64,000 nt of DNA from Streptomyces prunicolor NBRC 13075 (lineage in GTDB: Bacteria > Actinomycetota > Actinomycetes > Streptomycetales > Streptomycetaceae), in the NCBI RefSeq assembly GCF_000367365.1, contig NZ_BARF01000033.1:1-64000 (forward strand). The letters are read 5' to 3'. Position numbers and translations under genes: made by a program. Shown one piece after another: positions 54,642 through 62,707 of this stretch. Position 1 is the first letter of the stretch. Each line of letters begins with the position of its first letter. Under the pieces are notes generated by a model. That model saw nothing but the letters and a program-made list of their open reading frames with translations, had not been told where the DNA came from and ran no database searches.

Positions 54642-55559
54642 CTACGGCGTGTAGAGGGCGTCACTGCCGTACAGCTGCCTGGTGAACGCGGAGACATCGG
54701 CGCTGCGGTTGGTGCCGTCGAGGTTGTACGTCAGGAAGACGCCGTACCCCTCGCTGACCGTGCGGGCGGCGAGGGAGGCGGCCGTGCTCTGCGAGGTGCC
54801 GCCGATCTGGACGGCCGCCGGCGACAGCTTCGACTTGGGCAGTGCGATGCCGGGGACCTGCCAGCTGCCGTAGTACGGGTTCCAGGCGTAGTCGAACTTG
54901 GAGGTGACGTCGACGCCGCCGTACGACAGGCGCGACGCGGCCGGGCCGATGTTGTAGAGGCTGATGATCTTGCCGGGCATGTTGGCGCGCAGTGCCGACA
55001 CCAGGTACACGAACGAGCTGGCGTTGGGCTGCGCGGTGCCGTTGTTGCCGTAGTCGGCGTACTCGTCGTCGAAGTCGATGCCGTCGAGGCCGTACTTGGT
55101 CACGGTGTCCGACAGCTGCTTCGCGAACGTCGAAGCCGTCTGCTGGGACGGGAAGTTGGCGAAGCCGGAGCCCTGGTGGTTGCCGAGCACCGAGAGGACG
55201 ACCTTGATGCCCTTCTGCTGCAACGGTCGGATCTGCGTGGCGGCGTTGTCGAGGACGCTCTGCACGTTCGGGTTGAAGTACAGGGTCCCCGCCTTCGTGC
55301 CCGCGTCGTAGTTGATGTTCGCCGCGAAGATCACGGCGACGTCGAAGACTTGGGCTCCGCCGTTGGCGAGGGTGTACTTGCCGACGTTCAGCATGCTGTT
55401 GTTGTTCACCTCGACGTACGCCACCGAGGTCGGTCCCTGTTTCGCGGCGGCGGGTGCCGCTGCCGCGCCGTTCGTGGCGGTCGCGCCCAAGGCGAGGGCC
55501 GCCATGGTCGAGAGCGCGAGCGCGGCCGTCCGTATTCTTCTCCGTACCGGAGTGAACAT
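54642..55559 (-). CDS. Secreted endo-beta-N-acetylglucosaminidase H-type enzyme (GH18)
   Basis: The 305-residue protein starts MFTPVRRRIRTAALALS with a Sec signal peptide. The mature part, KQGPTSVAYVEVNNNSMLNV and on, closely follows endo H of Streptomyces plicatus as I remember it. The GH18 signature YGLDGIDFDDEYADYG holds the catalytic pair Asp164/Glu166 (Asp130/Glu132 in mature endo H). It cleaves the chitobiose core of high-mannose N-glycans, releasing protein-linked GlcNAc. The ATG at 55559 has GGGAGA upstream. It probably scavenges fungal or plant glycoproteins. Confidence 0.95.
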   Translation of the reverse strand: MFTPVRRRIRTAALALSTMAALALGATATNGAAAAPAAAKQGPTSVAYVEVNNNSMLNVGKYTLANGGAQVFDVAVIFAANINYDAGTKAGTLYFNPNVQSVLDNAATQIRPLQQKGIKVVLSVLGNHQGSGFANFPSQQTASTFAKQLSDTVTKYGLDGIDFDDEYADYGNNGTAQPNASSFVYLVSALRANMPGKIISLYNIGPAASRLSYGGVDVTSKFDYAWNPYYGSWQVPGIALPKSKLSPAAVQIGGTSQSTAASLAARTVSEGYGVFLTYNLDGTNRSADVSAFTRQLYGSDALYTP

Positions 55560-55697
55560 CGTTGATCGGTCTCCCATCGCATGGAGCGGCGCCCGCCTGC
55601 TCGCGAGCGCCGAGTGGGTTCCCCCGCCCCTTCCGTTCCCGGGACCGAATCCCCGGAACCATGCGAGAACCCTTCCAGACTCCACGCAAATCGCGCC

Positions 55698-55726
55698 GCA
55701 ACTCCGAATCCGGGCAAGGGAGTTGC
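55698..55726 (-). terminator. Hairpin downstream of the acyl-CoA dehydrogenase gene
   Basis: GCAACTCC (55698-55705) and GGAGTTGC (55719-55726) are perfect 8-bp arms with a 13-base loop, 54 bp after the dehydrogenase stop and 139 bp before the endo H start. Confidence 0.45.
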
Positions 55727-55779
55727 TGGAAAGCTACACTCCTCGCTGTCCCAGGCCTGCGACCGACAGAACCCACGGG

Positions 55780-56958
55780 CTAACGCCGCACCCTCGGCAT
55801 CCCCAGCCCGATCCACGAGATGATCTCCCGCTGGATCTCGTTGTTGCCGCCACCGAAGGTGAAGATGACGGCGGAGCGGTAGCCGCGTTCCAGTTCGCCG
55901 TGCAGGACGACGCCCGCCGAGCCCTCCTTCAGCGCGCCGGCCGCGGCGACGATCTCCATGAGCCAGGCGTACGCGTCCCGGCGGGCCTCGGAGCCGTAGA
56001 CCTTGACGGCGGAGGCGTCCTGCGGGGTAAGGGTGCCTTCCTGGACGGCGTTCACCATCTGCCAGTTGAGGAGTTTCATCGCGTCGAGCCGCGCGTGGGT
56101 GCGGGCGAGGAGGCGGCGGACCCAGGGGAGGTCGACGACGCGGCGGCCGTCGGCGAGTTTGGTCTCCATGGCCCAGTGCTGGACGTCGTGCAGGGCGCGG
56201 ATCGCCATGGTGCCGTGGGCGGCGAGGGTGACGCGTTCGTGGTTGAGCTGGTTGGTGATCAGGCGCCAGCCCTGGTTCTCCTTGCCGACGCGTCGGGTGA
56301 CGGGGACGCGGATGTTCTCGTAGTAGCTCGCGGTGGTGTCGTGCGAGGCGAGGGTGTTGATCACCGTGCAGGAGTAGCCGGGGTCGGCGGTCGGCACCAG
56401 GAGCATGGTGATGCCCTTGTGCGGTGGGGCGTCCGGATCGGTGCGCACAGCGAGCCAGACCCAGTCGGCGGTGTCGCCGTTGGTGGTCCAGATCTTCTGC
56501 CCGTTGACGACGTACTCGTCGCCCTCACGCACAGCGCGCGTCTTCAGCGCGGCCAGATCCGTGCCCGCCTCCGGCTCGCTGTAGCCGATCGCGAAGTCGA
56601 TCCCACCGGAGAGGATCTTCGGGAGGAAGTACGCCTTCTGTTCGTCCGTGCCGAACTGCATGATCGTCGGGCCGACGGTGTTGAGCGCCATCAGCGGCAG
56701 CGGTACGCCCGCCTGCGCGGCCTCGTCGAAGAAGATGAACTGCTCCATCGGCGTCAGCCCGCGCCCACCGAACTCCTCGGGCCAGCCGACGCCGAGCCAG
56801 CCGTCCGTGCCGAGCCGGCGGATGGTCTCGCGGTAGAAGCGCTTCTGGGCGGCGGGGTCCTCGTAGCGGGAGTAGGCGTGGTCGGGCACCAACTCGGCGA
56901 AGTAGGCGCGCAGTTCGGTACGCAGCCGCTGCTGCTCGGGCGTGTATTCGAGATGCAC
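55780..56958 (-). CDS. Acyl-CoA dehydrogenase (FadE type)
   Basis: The 392-residue flavoprotein has the three-domain ACAD fold: N-terminal helices (LEYTPEQQRLRTELRAYFAE), the FAD-contact segment GYSEPEAGTDLAALKTRA and IWTTNGDTADWVWLAVRT, and the C-terminal helical domain ending FGGGNNEIQREIISWIGLGMPR. In the usual place of the catalytic Glu I see no clear candidate, which is common in heteromeric steroid-type FadE pairs. Start is GTG 56958 with GGAGG upstream. A KstR-consensus site lies 45 bp upstream. Confidence 0.92.
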   Translation of the reverse strand: MHLEYTPEQQRLRTELRAYFAELVPDHAYSRYEDPAAQKRFYRETIRRLGTDGWLGVGWPEEFGGRGLTPMEQFIFFDEAAQAGVPLPLMALNTVGPTIMQFGTDEQKAYFLPKILSGGIDFAIGYSEPEAGTDLAALKTRAVREGDEYVVNGQKIWTTNGDTADWVWLAVRTDPDAPPHKGITMLLVPTADPGYSCTVINTLASHDTTASYYENIRVPVTRRVGKENQGWRLITNQLNHERVTLAAHGTMAIRALHDVQHWAMETKLADGRRVVDLPWVRRLLARTHARLDAMKLLNWQMVNAVQEGTLTPQDASAVKVYGSEARRDAYAWLMEIVAAAGALKEGSAGVVLHGELERGYRSAVIFTFGGGNNEIQREIISWIGLGMPRVRR

Positions 56959-57002
56959 GGCGCCTCCAGGCTCCCCAAGGCCGGTCCTGACGGCGCACAC
57001 CG

Positions 57003-57016
57003 TAGAACGTGTTCCA
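57003..57016. promoter_or_regulatory. Site matching the KstR consensus upstream of acyl-CoA dehydrogenase
   Basis: TAGAACGTGTTCCA fits TnnAACnnGTTnnA, the consensus of KstR, the TetR-type repressor of cholesterol catabolism in mycobacteria and rhodococci. It lies 45-58 bp upstream of the GTG start. Confidence 0.55.
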
Positions 57017-57068
57017 GAAATAGGGAATGGCGAGACGGCAATGCCCCTGAAGTGGGCGTAAATGCGGG

Positions 57069-57434
57069 TCAGTTCAGCGTGGCCATGAACTCCGTGCACG
57101 CCCGCGCGCACTCCCGGCACGCCTCCGCGTCCGCCTCCGCTCCCGGCTGCGCGTCGAGGACCTGTGCGCACTCCAGGCAGACGAGCAGGCACCACTTGGC
57201 CTGGAGGCGCAGGGCGGACTCGTCCTGGAGGTTCTGCTCGGCCAGCATCCGGCAGGTCGCGTCGCACACCTCCGCGCACAGCAGCGCCTTGCGTCGTACG
57301 AGTGCCTCGTGGTCGGTGGCATCCGGATCGGAGCCGCTGACGCGCAGCACACAGGCCCGCGCACACGCGGTGCAGGCCTGTGCGCAGGCGAAGCGGTCCT
57401 CCAGAAACCGGACGAGCTCCTGCTGCGTGGTCAT
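57069..57434 (-). CDS. Four-helix-bundle cysteine-rich protein (DUF326/Csp copper-storage type)
   Basis: The 121-residue protein has 13 cysteines, mostly spaced CxxxC or CxxC along helices: CAQACTACARAC, CAEVCDATC, CLLVCLEC and CRECARAC. This is the pattern of DUF326 and cytosolic copper storage proteins, where Cys line the core of a four-helix bundle and bind many Cu(I) ions. No signal peptide is seen, so it is cytosolic. ATG 57434 is chosen; an upstream ATG at 57470 is in frame and neither has a good Shine-Dalgarno. It is divergent from ppk2. Confidence 0.85.
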   Translation of the reverse strand: MTTQQELVRFLEDRFACAQACTACARACVLRVSGSDPDATDHEALVRRKALLCAEVCDATCRMLAEQNLQDESALRLQAKWCLLVCLECAQVLDAQPGAEADAEACRECARACTEFMATLN

Positions 57435-57591
57435 CGCTGTCACCCGGTCCGGGTTGCCGCAGGCGCCCATCGCAAACCCGGGCACGGCGGGCGTCCGGGG
57501 TGCGCGGGATCCCGGCGGTCAGTACGGTGCTCTCCAGGTGTTCGACCTTGGACACGAACAACCGCGCACGTCATCGAGGGGTTGAGGCGGC

Positions 57592-58395
57592 ATGGCCGGC
57601 AAGAAGGCGACAAAGCTGCCGCGTGAGAAGTACGAGACCGAACTGCTGCGTCTGCAGACGGAGTTGGTGAAGCTCCAGGAGTGGGTACGGGCCGAGGGCA
57701 CCCGGCTGGTGATCGTCTTCGAGGGGCGGGACGCGGCGGGCAAGGGCGGCACCATCAAGCGCGTCGCCGAGCACCTCAACCCCCGTGTCGCCCGGATCGC
57801 CGCACTGCCGAAGCCGACCGACCGCCAGCGCACCCAGTGGTACTTCCAGCGGTACGTCGAGCATCTGCCGGCCGCCGGGGAGATCGTGCTGTTCGACCGC
57901 TCCTGGTACAACCGGGCCGGCGTCGAGCGGGTGATGGGCTTCTGCTCCAAGGAGGAGTACCAGCTCTTCCTGCGCCAGTGCCCCATCTTCGAGCGGATGC
58001 TCGTGGAGGACGGGATCGTGCTGCGCAAGTACTGGTTCTCGGTGAGTGACGCCGTGCAGCAGGACCGGTTCCGGCGCCGGCTGGAGGATCCACTGCGGCG
58101 CTGGAAGCTCTCGCCGATGGACCTGGAGTCCATCACCCACTGGGAGGACTACTCGCGGGCCAAGGACGAGATGCTGGTGCACACCGACATCTCCGAGGCC
58201 CCCTGGTACGTGGTCGAGAGCGACGACAAGCGCCGGGCCCGGCTGAACATGATCGCCCACCTGCTCGGCTCGCTCCCCTACCGCGAGGTGTCGCCCCCGG
58301 TCCTCGAACTCCCGCCGCGCCCGCCGTCCACCGGCTACGAACGCCCGCCGCGCGATCTGCAGACGTACGTCCCGGACCACGCGGCGAGTCTCTGA
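57592..58395 (+). CDS. ppk2: Polyphosphate kinase 2
   Basis: The 267-residue protein has the PPK2 core: Walker A FEGRDAAGKGGTIKR (about 43-57), Walker B region and lid FDRSWYNRAGVERVMGF (about 101-117), and RKYWFSVS. It is a single-domain PPK2 that moves phosphate between polyphosphate and nucleotides. The C-terminal 30 residues are Pro-rich. The ATG at 57592 has GAGGCGG upstream. A SulP transporter gene follows after 21 bp, so the two are probably co-transcribed. Confidence 0.93.
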   Translation: MAGKKATKLPREKYETELLRLQTELVKLQEWVRAEGTRLVIVFEGRDAAGKGGTIKRVAEHLNPRVARIAALPKPTDRQRTQWYFQRYVEHLPAAGEIVLFDRSWYNRAGVERVMGFCSKEEYQLFLRQCPIFERMLVEDGIVLRKYWFSVSDAVQQDRFRRRLEDPLRRWKLSPMDLESITHWEDYSRAKDEMLVHTDISEAPWYVVESDDKRRARLNMIAHLLGSLPYREVSPPVLELPPRPPSTGYERPPRDLQTYVPDHAASL

Positions 58396-58416
58396 GCCGG
58401 TCGGTCGAGGAGCACC

Positions 58417-60156
58417 ATGTCCCCCAGCCCGGGCGGGCCCGCCCTGGAGTGGCGGCGCCTGACGCCCGGAATCGCCGCGCTGGCCGGATACCGGCGTTCA
58501 TGGCTGCGCGGCGATCTGCTGGCCGGAGTCACGGTGGCCGCGTACCTCGTCCCGCAGGTGATGGCGTACGCCGGGGTGGCAGGCCTCCCGCCGGTCGCCG
58601 GCCTGTGGGCGATCCTCCCCGCGCTCGCCCTGTACGCCGTCCTGGGCTCGTCCCGGCTGCTCTCGGTCGGCCCCGAATCGACGACCGCGCTGATGACGGC
58701 GACGGTCGTAGGCCCGCTCGCCGCAGGCGACCCGGCCCGCTACGCCACCCTCGCCGCCGCTCTCGCGGTCACGGTCGGCCTGCTCTACCTCGTCGCATGG
58801 GCGGTACGGCTCGGCTTCGTCGCCGATCTCCTCTCCCGCCCGGTCCTGATCGGCTACTTGGCGGGCGTGGCCCTGATCATGATCGTGGACCAACTGCCCA
58901 AGCTCACCGGGGTGTCGACGACAGGCTCGGCCTTCTTCCCCCAACTCTGGTCGTTCCTAAGGCACTTGAGCCAACTCCACACGCCCACACTCCTGTTCGC
59001 CGCCGTCATGCTCACGTTCCTGTTCACGGTGGCCCGCATGTCCCGGATGGTGCCCGGCCCGCTGCTGGCCGTGGTGCTGGGCACGGCGGCCGTAGCCGTC
59101 TTCAACCTCGACGACCGCTACGGCATCAAGGTGATCGGCCACGTCCCGGCGGGACTTCCCACGCTCGGCCTGCCCGACCTCACCCAACTCCCCCACCTGG
59201 TACTGCCCGCCCTCGGCGTCCTGCTCGTCGCGTACACCGACTTCATCCTCACCGCGCGGGCCTTCACCGGCGGTGACGATGACGGCCCCGGGCTCGACGC
59301 CGACCAGGAGTTCCTGGCGCTGGGCGCGGCCAATCTCGGCGCCGGCGTCCTCCACGGCTTCCCGGTGAGCAGCAGCGCCAGCCGCACCGCGCTGGCCTCC
59401 TCGGCGGGCGCCCGCAGCCAGGCGTACTCACTGATCGCCGGAGCGGTCGTCCTGGCCGTCCTGCTCTTCCTGAGCCCCCTGCTGTCGCGCACCCCCTCGG
59501 CGGTCCTCGGCGCCCTCGTCGTCTACGCGGCAGTCCGCATGATCGACCTGTCCGGCTTCCACCGCCTGGCGACCTTCCGCCGCCGCGAACTCCTGCTCGC
59601 CCTCGGCTGCTTGACCGGAGTACTGGCCCTGGACATCCTCTACGGCGTGATCGTCGCCGTAGGCCTGTCGGTGGCCGAACTCCTCACGCGGGTGGCCCGT
59701 CCGCACGACGCCGTCGAGGGCCTGGTCCCCGGGGTAGCCGGCATGCACGACGTGGACGACTATCCGCAGGCCCGCACGATCCCCGGCCTGCTCGTCTACC
59801 GCTACGACTCGCCGCTCTTCTTCGCCAACGCGGAGAACTTCCGCCGCCGCGCCCTGGCCGCCGTAGCCCAACAGGCCGTCCCCGTACGCTGGTTCGTCCT
59901 CAACGCCGAGGCCAATGTCGAGGTGGACATCACCGCGCTGGACGCGGTCGACGAACTCCGGCGCGAACTCGCCCACCGGGGCGTCGTGTTCGCCCTCGCC
60001 CGGGTCAAACAGGACCTCCTCGACGATCTGGTGGCGTACGGGCTGGTGGAGTCCGTCGGCACGGACCACATCTTCCCGACCTTGCCCACGGCCGTGGCCG
60101 CGTATCGGGAGTGGAGCGGTGCGCCTGATCAGGGGGCGGCGGGGTCGGTGACGTAG
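58417..60156 (+). CDS. SulP family anion transporter with C-terminal STAS domain
   Basis: The 579-residue membrane protein has about 10-12 helices with the SulP pattern GDLLAGVTVAAYLVPQVMAYA and SVGPESTTALMTA near the start, and GFPVSSSASRTALASSAGARSQ in the second half. A STAS domain follows (about 450-560, VRWFVLNAEANVEVDITALDAV). It likely imports sulfate, bicarbonate or another anion. The ATG at 58417 has GAGGAG upstream. It follows ppk2 by 21 bp; a link between anion supply and polyphosphate use is possible but unproven. Confidence 0.92.
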   Translation: MSPSPGGPALEWRRLTPGIAALAGYRRSWLRGDLLAGVTVAAYLVPQVMAYAGVAGLPPVAGLWAILPALALYAVLGSSRLLSVGPESTTALMTATVVGPLAAGDPARYATLAAALAVTVGLLYLVAWAVRLGFVADLLSRPVLIGYLAGVALIMIVDQLPKLTGVSTTGSAFFPQLWSFLRHLSQLHTPTLLFAAVMLTFLFTVARMSRMVPGPLLAVVLGTAAVAVFNLDDRYGIKVIGHVPAGLPTLGLPDLTQLPHLVLPALGVLLVAYTDFILTARAFTGGDDDGPGLDADQEFLALGAANLGAGVLHGFPVSSSASRTALASSAGARSQAYSLIAGAVVLAVLLFLSPLLSRTPSAVLGALVVYAAVRMIDLSGFHRLATFRRRELLLALGCLTGVLALDILYGVIVAVGLSVAELLTRVARPHDAVEGLVPGVAGMHDVDDYPQARTIPGLLVYRYDSPLFFANAENFRRRALAAVAQQAVPVRWFVLNAEANVEVDITALDAVDELRRELAHRGVVFALARVKQDLLDDLVAYGLVESVGTDHIFPTLPTAVAAYREWSGAPDQGAAGSVT

Positions 60157-60344
60157 CGCCCGTTCTCGGCGTGGAGGCAATGGCCACGTGGACGCGAGGG
60201 ACTGTCGGTCGACGGTTTCGCCGAGCGTCGGGAGGCCGGCGTGGCCGCGTCGCCGAGCGGCGGTCGCCGCGCCTGTCGGGGATCTGGGGCGCGCGGCGCG
60301 AAGCGGGTGGGCAGATGAAGGAGGCGTGCCGTCGTGTACCGGCG

Positions 60345-61220
60345 TCAGCCGGCCGCTCGTGCCGAGGTGACCGCGGTGCGGGCCGCTTGTTCGACCGTGG
60401 CTATGCCGCCTGTCATCGACGTGTTGCCGTCGGAGAGGACCGCGACGAGGTAGTGGTGTGCTCCCGAGGTGACCCGTCCGACGCTGTTGATGTCCCACAG
60501 GCCGGTGGTGCTGCGTTGCAGCCAGCCGTTCTTGAGCGCCCACCCGGAGTCGGAGGCCGCCGAGACGCCCCACGACTGTCCGGCGGCGATGCGAGTCATC
60601 AGCGTACGGATGTGGTTCCGGGACGCCGTGGTCAGCGCGGGCTCGCTCGCGGACGAGGTCCCGGCGTCGGCGAACACCGCGCGCAGCAGGCGGATCTGGT
60701 CGGTCACCGTGGTGCGCGTGAGTCCCCACTTGCCGCCGGTCCCGCCCACGGTCGAGGACAGCCCGAGGCGCTTGTTCACCGCCTCGAGACCGGGCGCCAG
60801 GCCGATCCGCCGCCAGAGCGCGTTCGCCGCGTCGTTGTCGCTGCGCTCGATCATCGCCTCGGCCCAGGTGCGCTCCTGCTGAGTGAGGCCGTGTCCGGCG
60901 TCCTGCGCCTGGAGAAGCAGCGTGGCGAGGATGTCCACCTTGATGATGCTGGCCGTGTCGTACGGGACGTTCCTGCCCCGGACCTGCGGTTTGCGGTCGG
61001 GGTGGTCCAGGTCCAGCACGGCAGTCGTCACACGCGCCGCGCTCCGCGCAGCCGCCGGCGTCCCGGTGGCGGCTGCCGCGGCCGGACCGACCCCACCGAC
61101 CGTGACCAGGCTGGTCACGAATCCGGTGAGAAGCGCCGCGCAGAAGCCGGCACGCCTGCCGCGTCGGCCGGGCATCCTCGCGTTCCGCGTGGTCGGTCGG
61201 GGGTTCGGGCGGTACGGCAT
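60345..61220 (-). CDS. Secreted serine hydrolase, class A beta-lactamase fold
   Basis: The 291-residue protein has an Arg-rich N-terminus and signal peptide (about 1-51). The beta-lactamase-fold motifs are SIIK (the SxxK nucleophile, in YDTASIIKVDIL) and SDN (ERSDNDAAN). The usual KTG is KNG (WALKNGWLQ). The ExxLN loop of true class A enzymes is not obvious, so it may be a penicillin-binding or peptidase-like relative rather than an antibiotic-resistance enzyme. The ATG at 61220 is used; ATG 61175 would still leave a signal peptide. Confidence 0.85.
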   Translation of the reverse strand: MPYRPNPRPTTRNARMPGRRGRRAGFCAALLTGFVTSLVTVGGVGPAAAAATGTPAAARSAARVTTAVLDLDHPDRKPQVRGRNVPYDTASIIKVDILATLLLQAQDAGHGLTQQERTWAEAMIERSDNDAANALWRRIGLAPGLEAVNKRLGLSSTVGGTGGKWGLTRTTVTDQIRLLRAVFADAGTSSASEPALTTASRNHIRTLMTRIAAGQSWGVSAASDSGWALKNGWLQRSTTGLWDINSVGRVTSGAHHYLVAVLSDGNTSMTGGIATVEQAARTAVTSARAAG

Positions 61221-61466
61221 GGGGCCTCAACGGTTCGGGGACACGGACCTGTGAACGTAGACGAGGCAGCGGTTCCGTGACGTGACCGGTGCCACGAAAA
61301 AGCCTCAACTGCCTGATTTGTGAAGATAGCCACAACTCCAGGACCGGCCCGCACCTGGCCGGGGCGGCCCGACCCGGCCACCATCGGCACCCCGCGTCCG
61401 ACGGCCGCGACGATCAGGAACGCCACTCCCCTCACGACCCCCGAACCGGCGGACGGCACACGTCGG
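61221..61466. other. Intergenic region upstream of the siderophore operon
   Basis: Divergent region between the serine hydrolase gene and the iron-box promoter. An open frame on the plus strand crosses it but lacks a Shine-Dalgarno and protein-like composition. I see no other gene or repeat here. Confidence 0.4.
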
Positions 61467-61485
61467 GTAGGTTAGGCTTACCTAA
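61467..61485 (+). promoter_or_regulatory. Iron box (DmdR1/IdeR operator)
   Basis: GTAGGTTAGGCTTACCTAA matches the 19-bp iron-box consensus TTAGGTTAGGCTAACCTAA at 17 positions. It lies 176 bp upstream of the first permease, so iron-loaded DmdR1 should repress the transporter operon. Confidence 0.88.
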
Positions 61486-61595
61486 GTTAGCGGAGGTACT
61501 TCCTCCGATTCTTGTTGTGCGTGTTCGCAGCGGCGGGCCCCTGACACGGCGGGCGCTCCGGCGAACACTCCGAGCCTCCCCTCCCAAGGATCCCC

Positions 61596-61646
61596 ATGCG
61601 CCTGCCGCCCGCCATCCCCGCGTCTCGCCTGTCAGGTCGTCCGTGA
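61596..61646 (+). CDS. 16-codon leader open reading frame coupled to the permease gene
   Basis: An ATG at 61596, five bases after AAGGA, opens MRLPPAIPASRLSGRP and stops at TGA 61644-61646. The stop overlaps the permease GTG by 4 bp (GTGA). The permease itself has only a weak Shine-Dalgarno, so translation of this leader may be needed to start the permease. Whether the peptide has its own role is unknown. Confidence 0.5.
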   Translation: MRLPPAIPASRLSGRP

Positions 61647-62707
61647 GCGTCCTGACGGGGTCCGCACCGCGAGGGCTGAGACCCGGGAAGGGCGTAGCGC
61701 GGCCTCGGCGCACGATCGTGCTCGGCACGGGACTCGCCCTCCTCGCCCTGCTGTTGGTCGCCGCGACGGGGCTGAGCCTGGTGGTGGGTTCGGGTCACGT
61801 CGCGCTGCACGACGTCGTCGACGGTGTGTTCACTCCGGACCGGTCCGTGCGGGGACAGCTCGTCATCCAGGAGGTGCGGCTCCCGCGCACCCTGGCAGGG
61901 CTGCTGGCCGGTGTGGCCCTGGGGCTCGCCGGCACCGTGATCCAGGGGCTGACGCGCAATCCGCTCGCCGATCCAGGTCTGCTCGGCGTCAACGCGGGCG
62001 CGGCCGTGTTCGTGGTCTTCGCCATCAGCGTCCTGTCGCTGACCGAGCCCGGCCAGTACATCTGGTTCGGTTTCCTCGGCGCCTGTCTCGCCACCGTGCT
62101 CGTGTACGGGATCGGAAGCCTCGGCCGCGAGGGAGCGACACCGGTGAAGCTGGCACTCGCCGGCGCCGCCACCACGGCCGTGCTCTCCTCCATGACCAGC
62201 GCCATGCTCCTCACCGACAGCCAGACCTTCGACCAGTTCCGGTTCTGGCAGGTGGGTGCGCTGGGCGGCCGTGACATCGATGTCCTGCGGCAGGCGCTGC
62301 CGTTCGTCGTCGTCGGCGGTCTCCTGGCCAACGCCATGGGGCCCCGGCTGAACGGGCTCGCCCTCGGCGACGACGTGGCCCGCGGACTGGGCCAACGGCT
62401 GTCCACCACACGGGTGTTGGGCGCCGCCTCGGTCGTTCTGCTGTGCGGGGCCGCGACCGCCGTGGCCGGCCCGCTCGGCTTCGTGGGCCTGGCCGTGCCG
62501 CACGCCGCGCGGCTGGTCACCGGGCCGGACTACCGCTGGATCCTGCCGTACAGCGCCTTGCTCGCGCCGACCCTGTTGCTGCTCGCGGACGTCGTCGGAC
62601 GCGTCGTGGCGCGGCCCGGCGAGGTCCAGGTCGGCGTGGTGACCGCGGCCCTGGGCTGCGTCCCCTTCATCCTCCTCGTCCGCCGCTCCGCACGGGCCGC
62701 CCTGTGA
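61643..62707 (+). CDS. Siderophore ABC transporter permease (FecCD family), subunit 1
   Basis: The 354-residue protein has about nine to ten helices and FecCD motifs: VRLPRTLAGLLAGVALGLAG, VIQGLTRNPLADPGLLGVNAGA, and GPLGFVGLAVPHAARLVTGPDYR, which contacts the ATPase. It imports ferric siderophore across the membrane with the next gene product. GTG 61643 is favoured; it overlaps the leader-frame stop. The next permease gene overlaps its stop by 4 bp. No substrate-binding lipoprotein gene precedes it, so that gene may follow the ATPase beyond the window. Confidence 0.93.
   Translation: MSVLTGSAPRGLRPGKGVARPRRTIVLGTGLALLALLLVAATGLSLVVGSGHVALHDVVDGVFTPDRSVRGQLVIQEVRLPRTLAGLLAGVALGLAGTVIQGLTRNPLADPGLLGVNAGAAVFVVFAISVLSLTEPGQYIWFGFLGACLATVLVYGIGSLGREGATPVKLALAGAATTAVLSSMTSAMLLTDSQTFDQFRFWQVGALGGRDIDVLRQALPFVVVGGLLANAMGPRLNGLALGDDVARGLGQRLSTTRVLGAASVVLLCGAATAVAGPLGFVGLAVPHAARLVTGPDYRWILPYSALLAPTLLLLADVVGRVVARPGEVQVGVVTAALGCVPFILLVRRSARAAL

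Noticed and set aside
54249..55565. Plus-strand frame running from the gene-free stretch into the endo H gene.
   Set aside because: Most of it is antisense to endo H; the first part has no known similarity or start signal.
57538..57560. TGTTCG/CGAACA dyad upstream of ppk2 considered as a PHO box.
   Set aside because: It does not fit the direct-repeat GTTCACC-type PHO box and the arms are only 6 bp.
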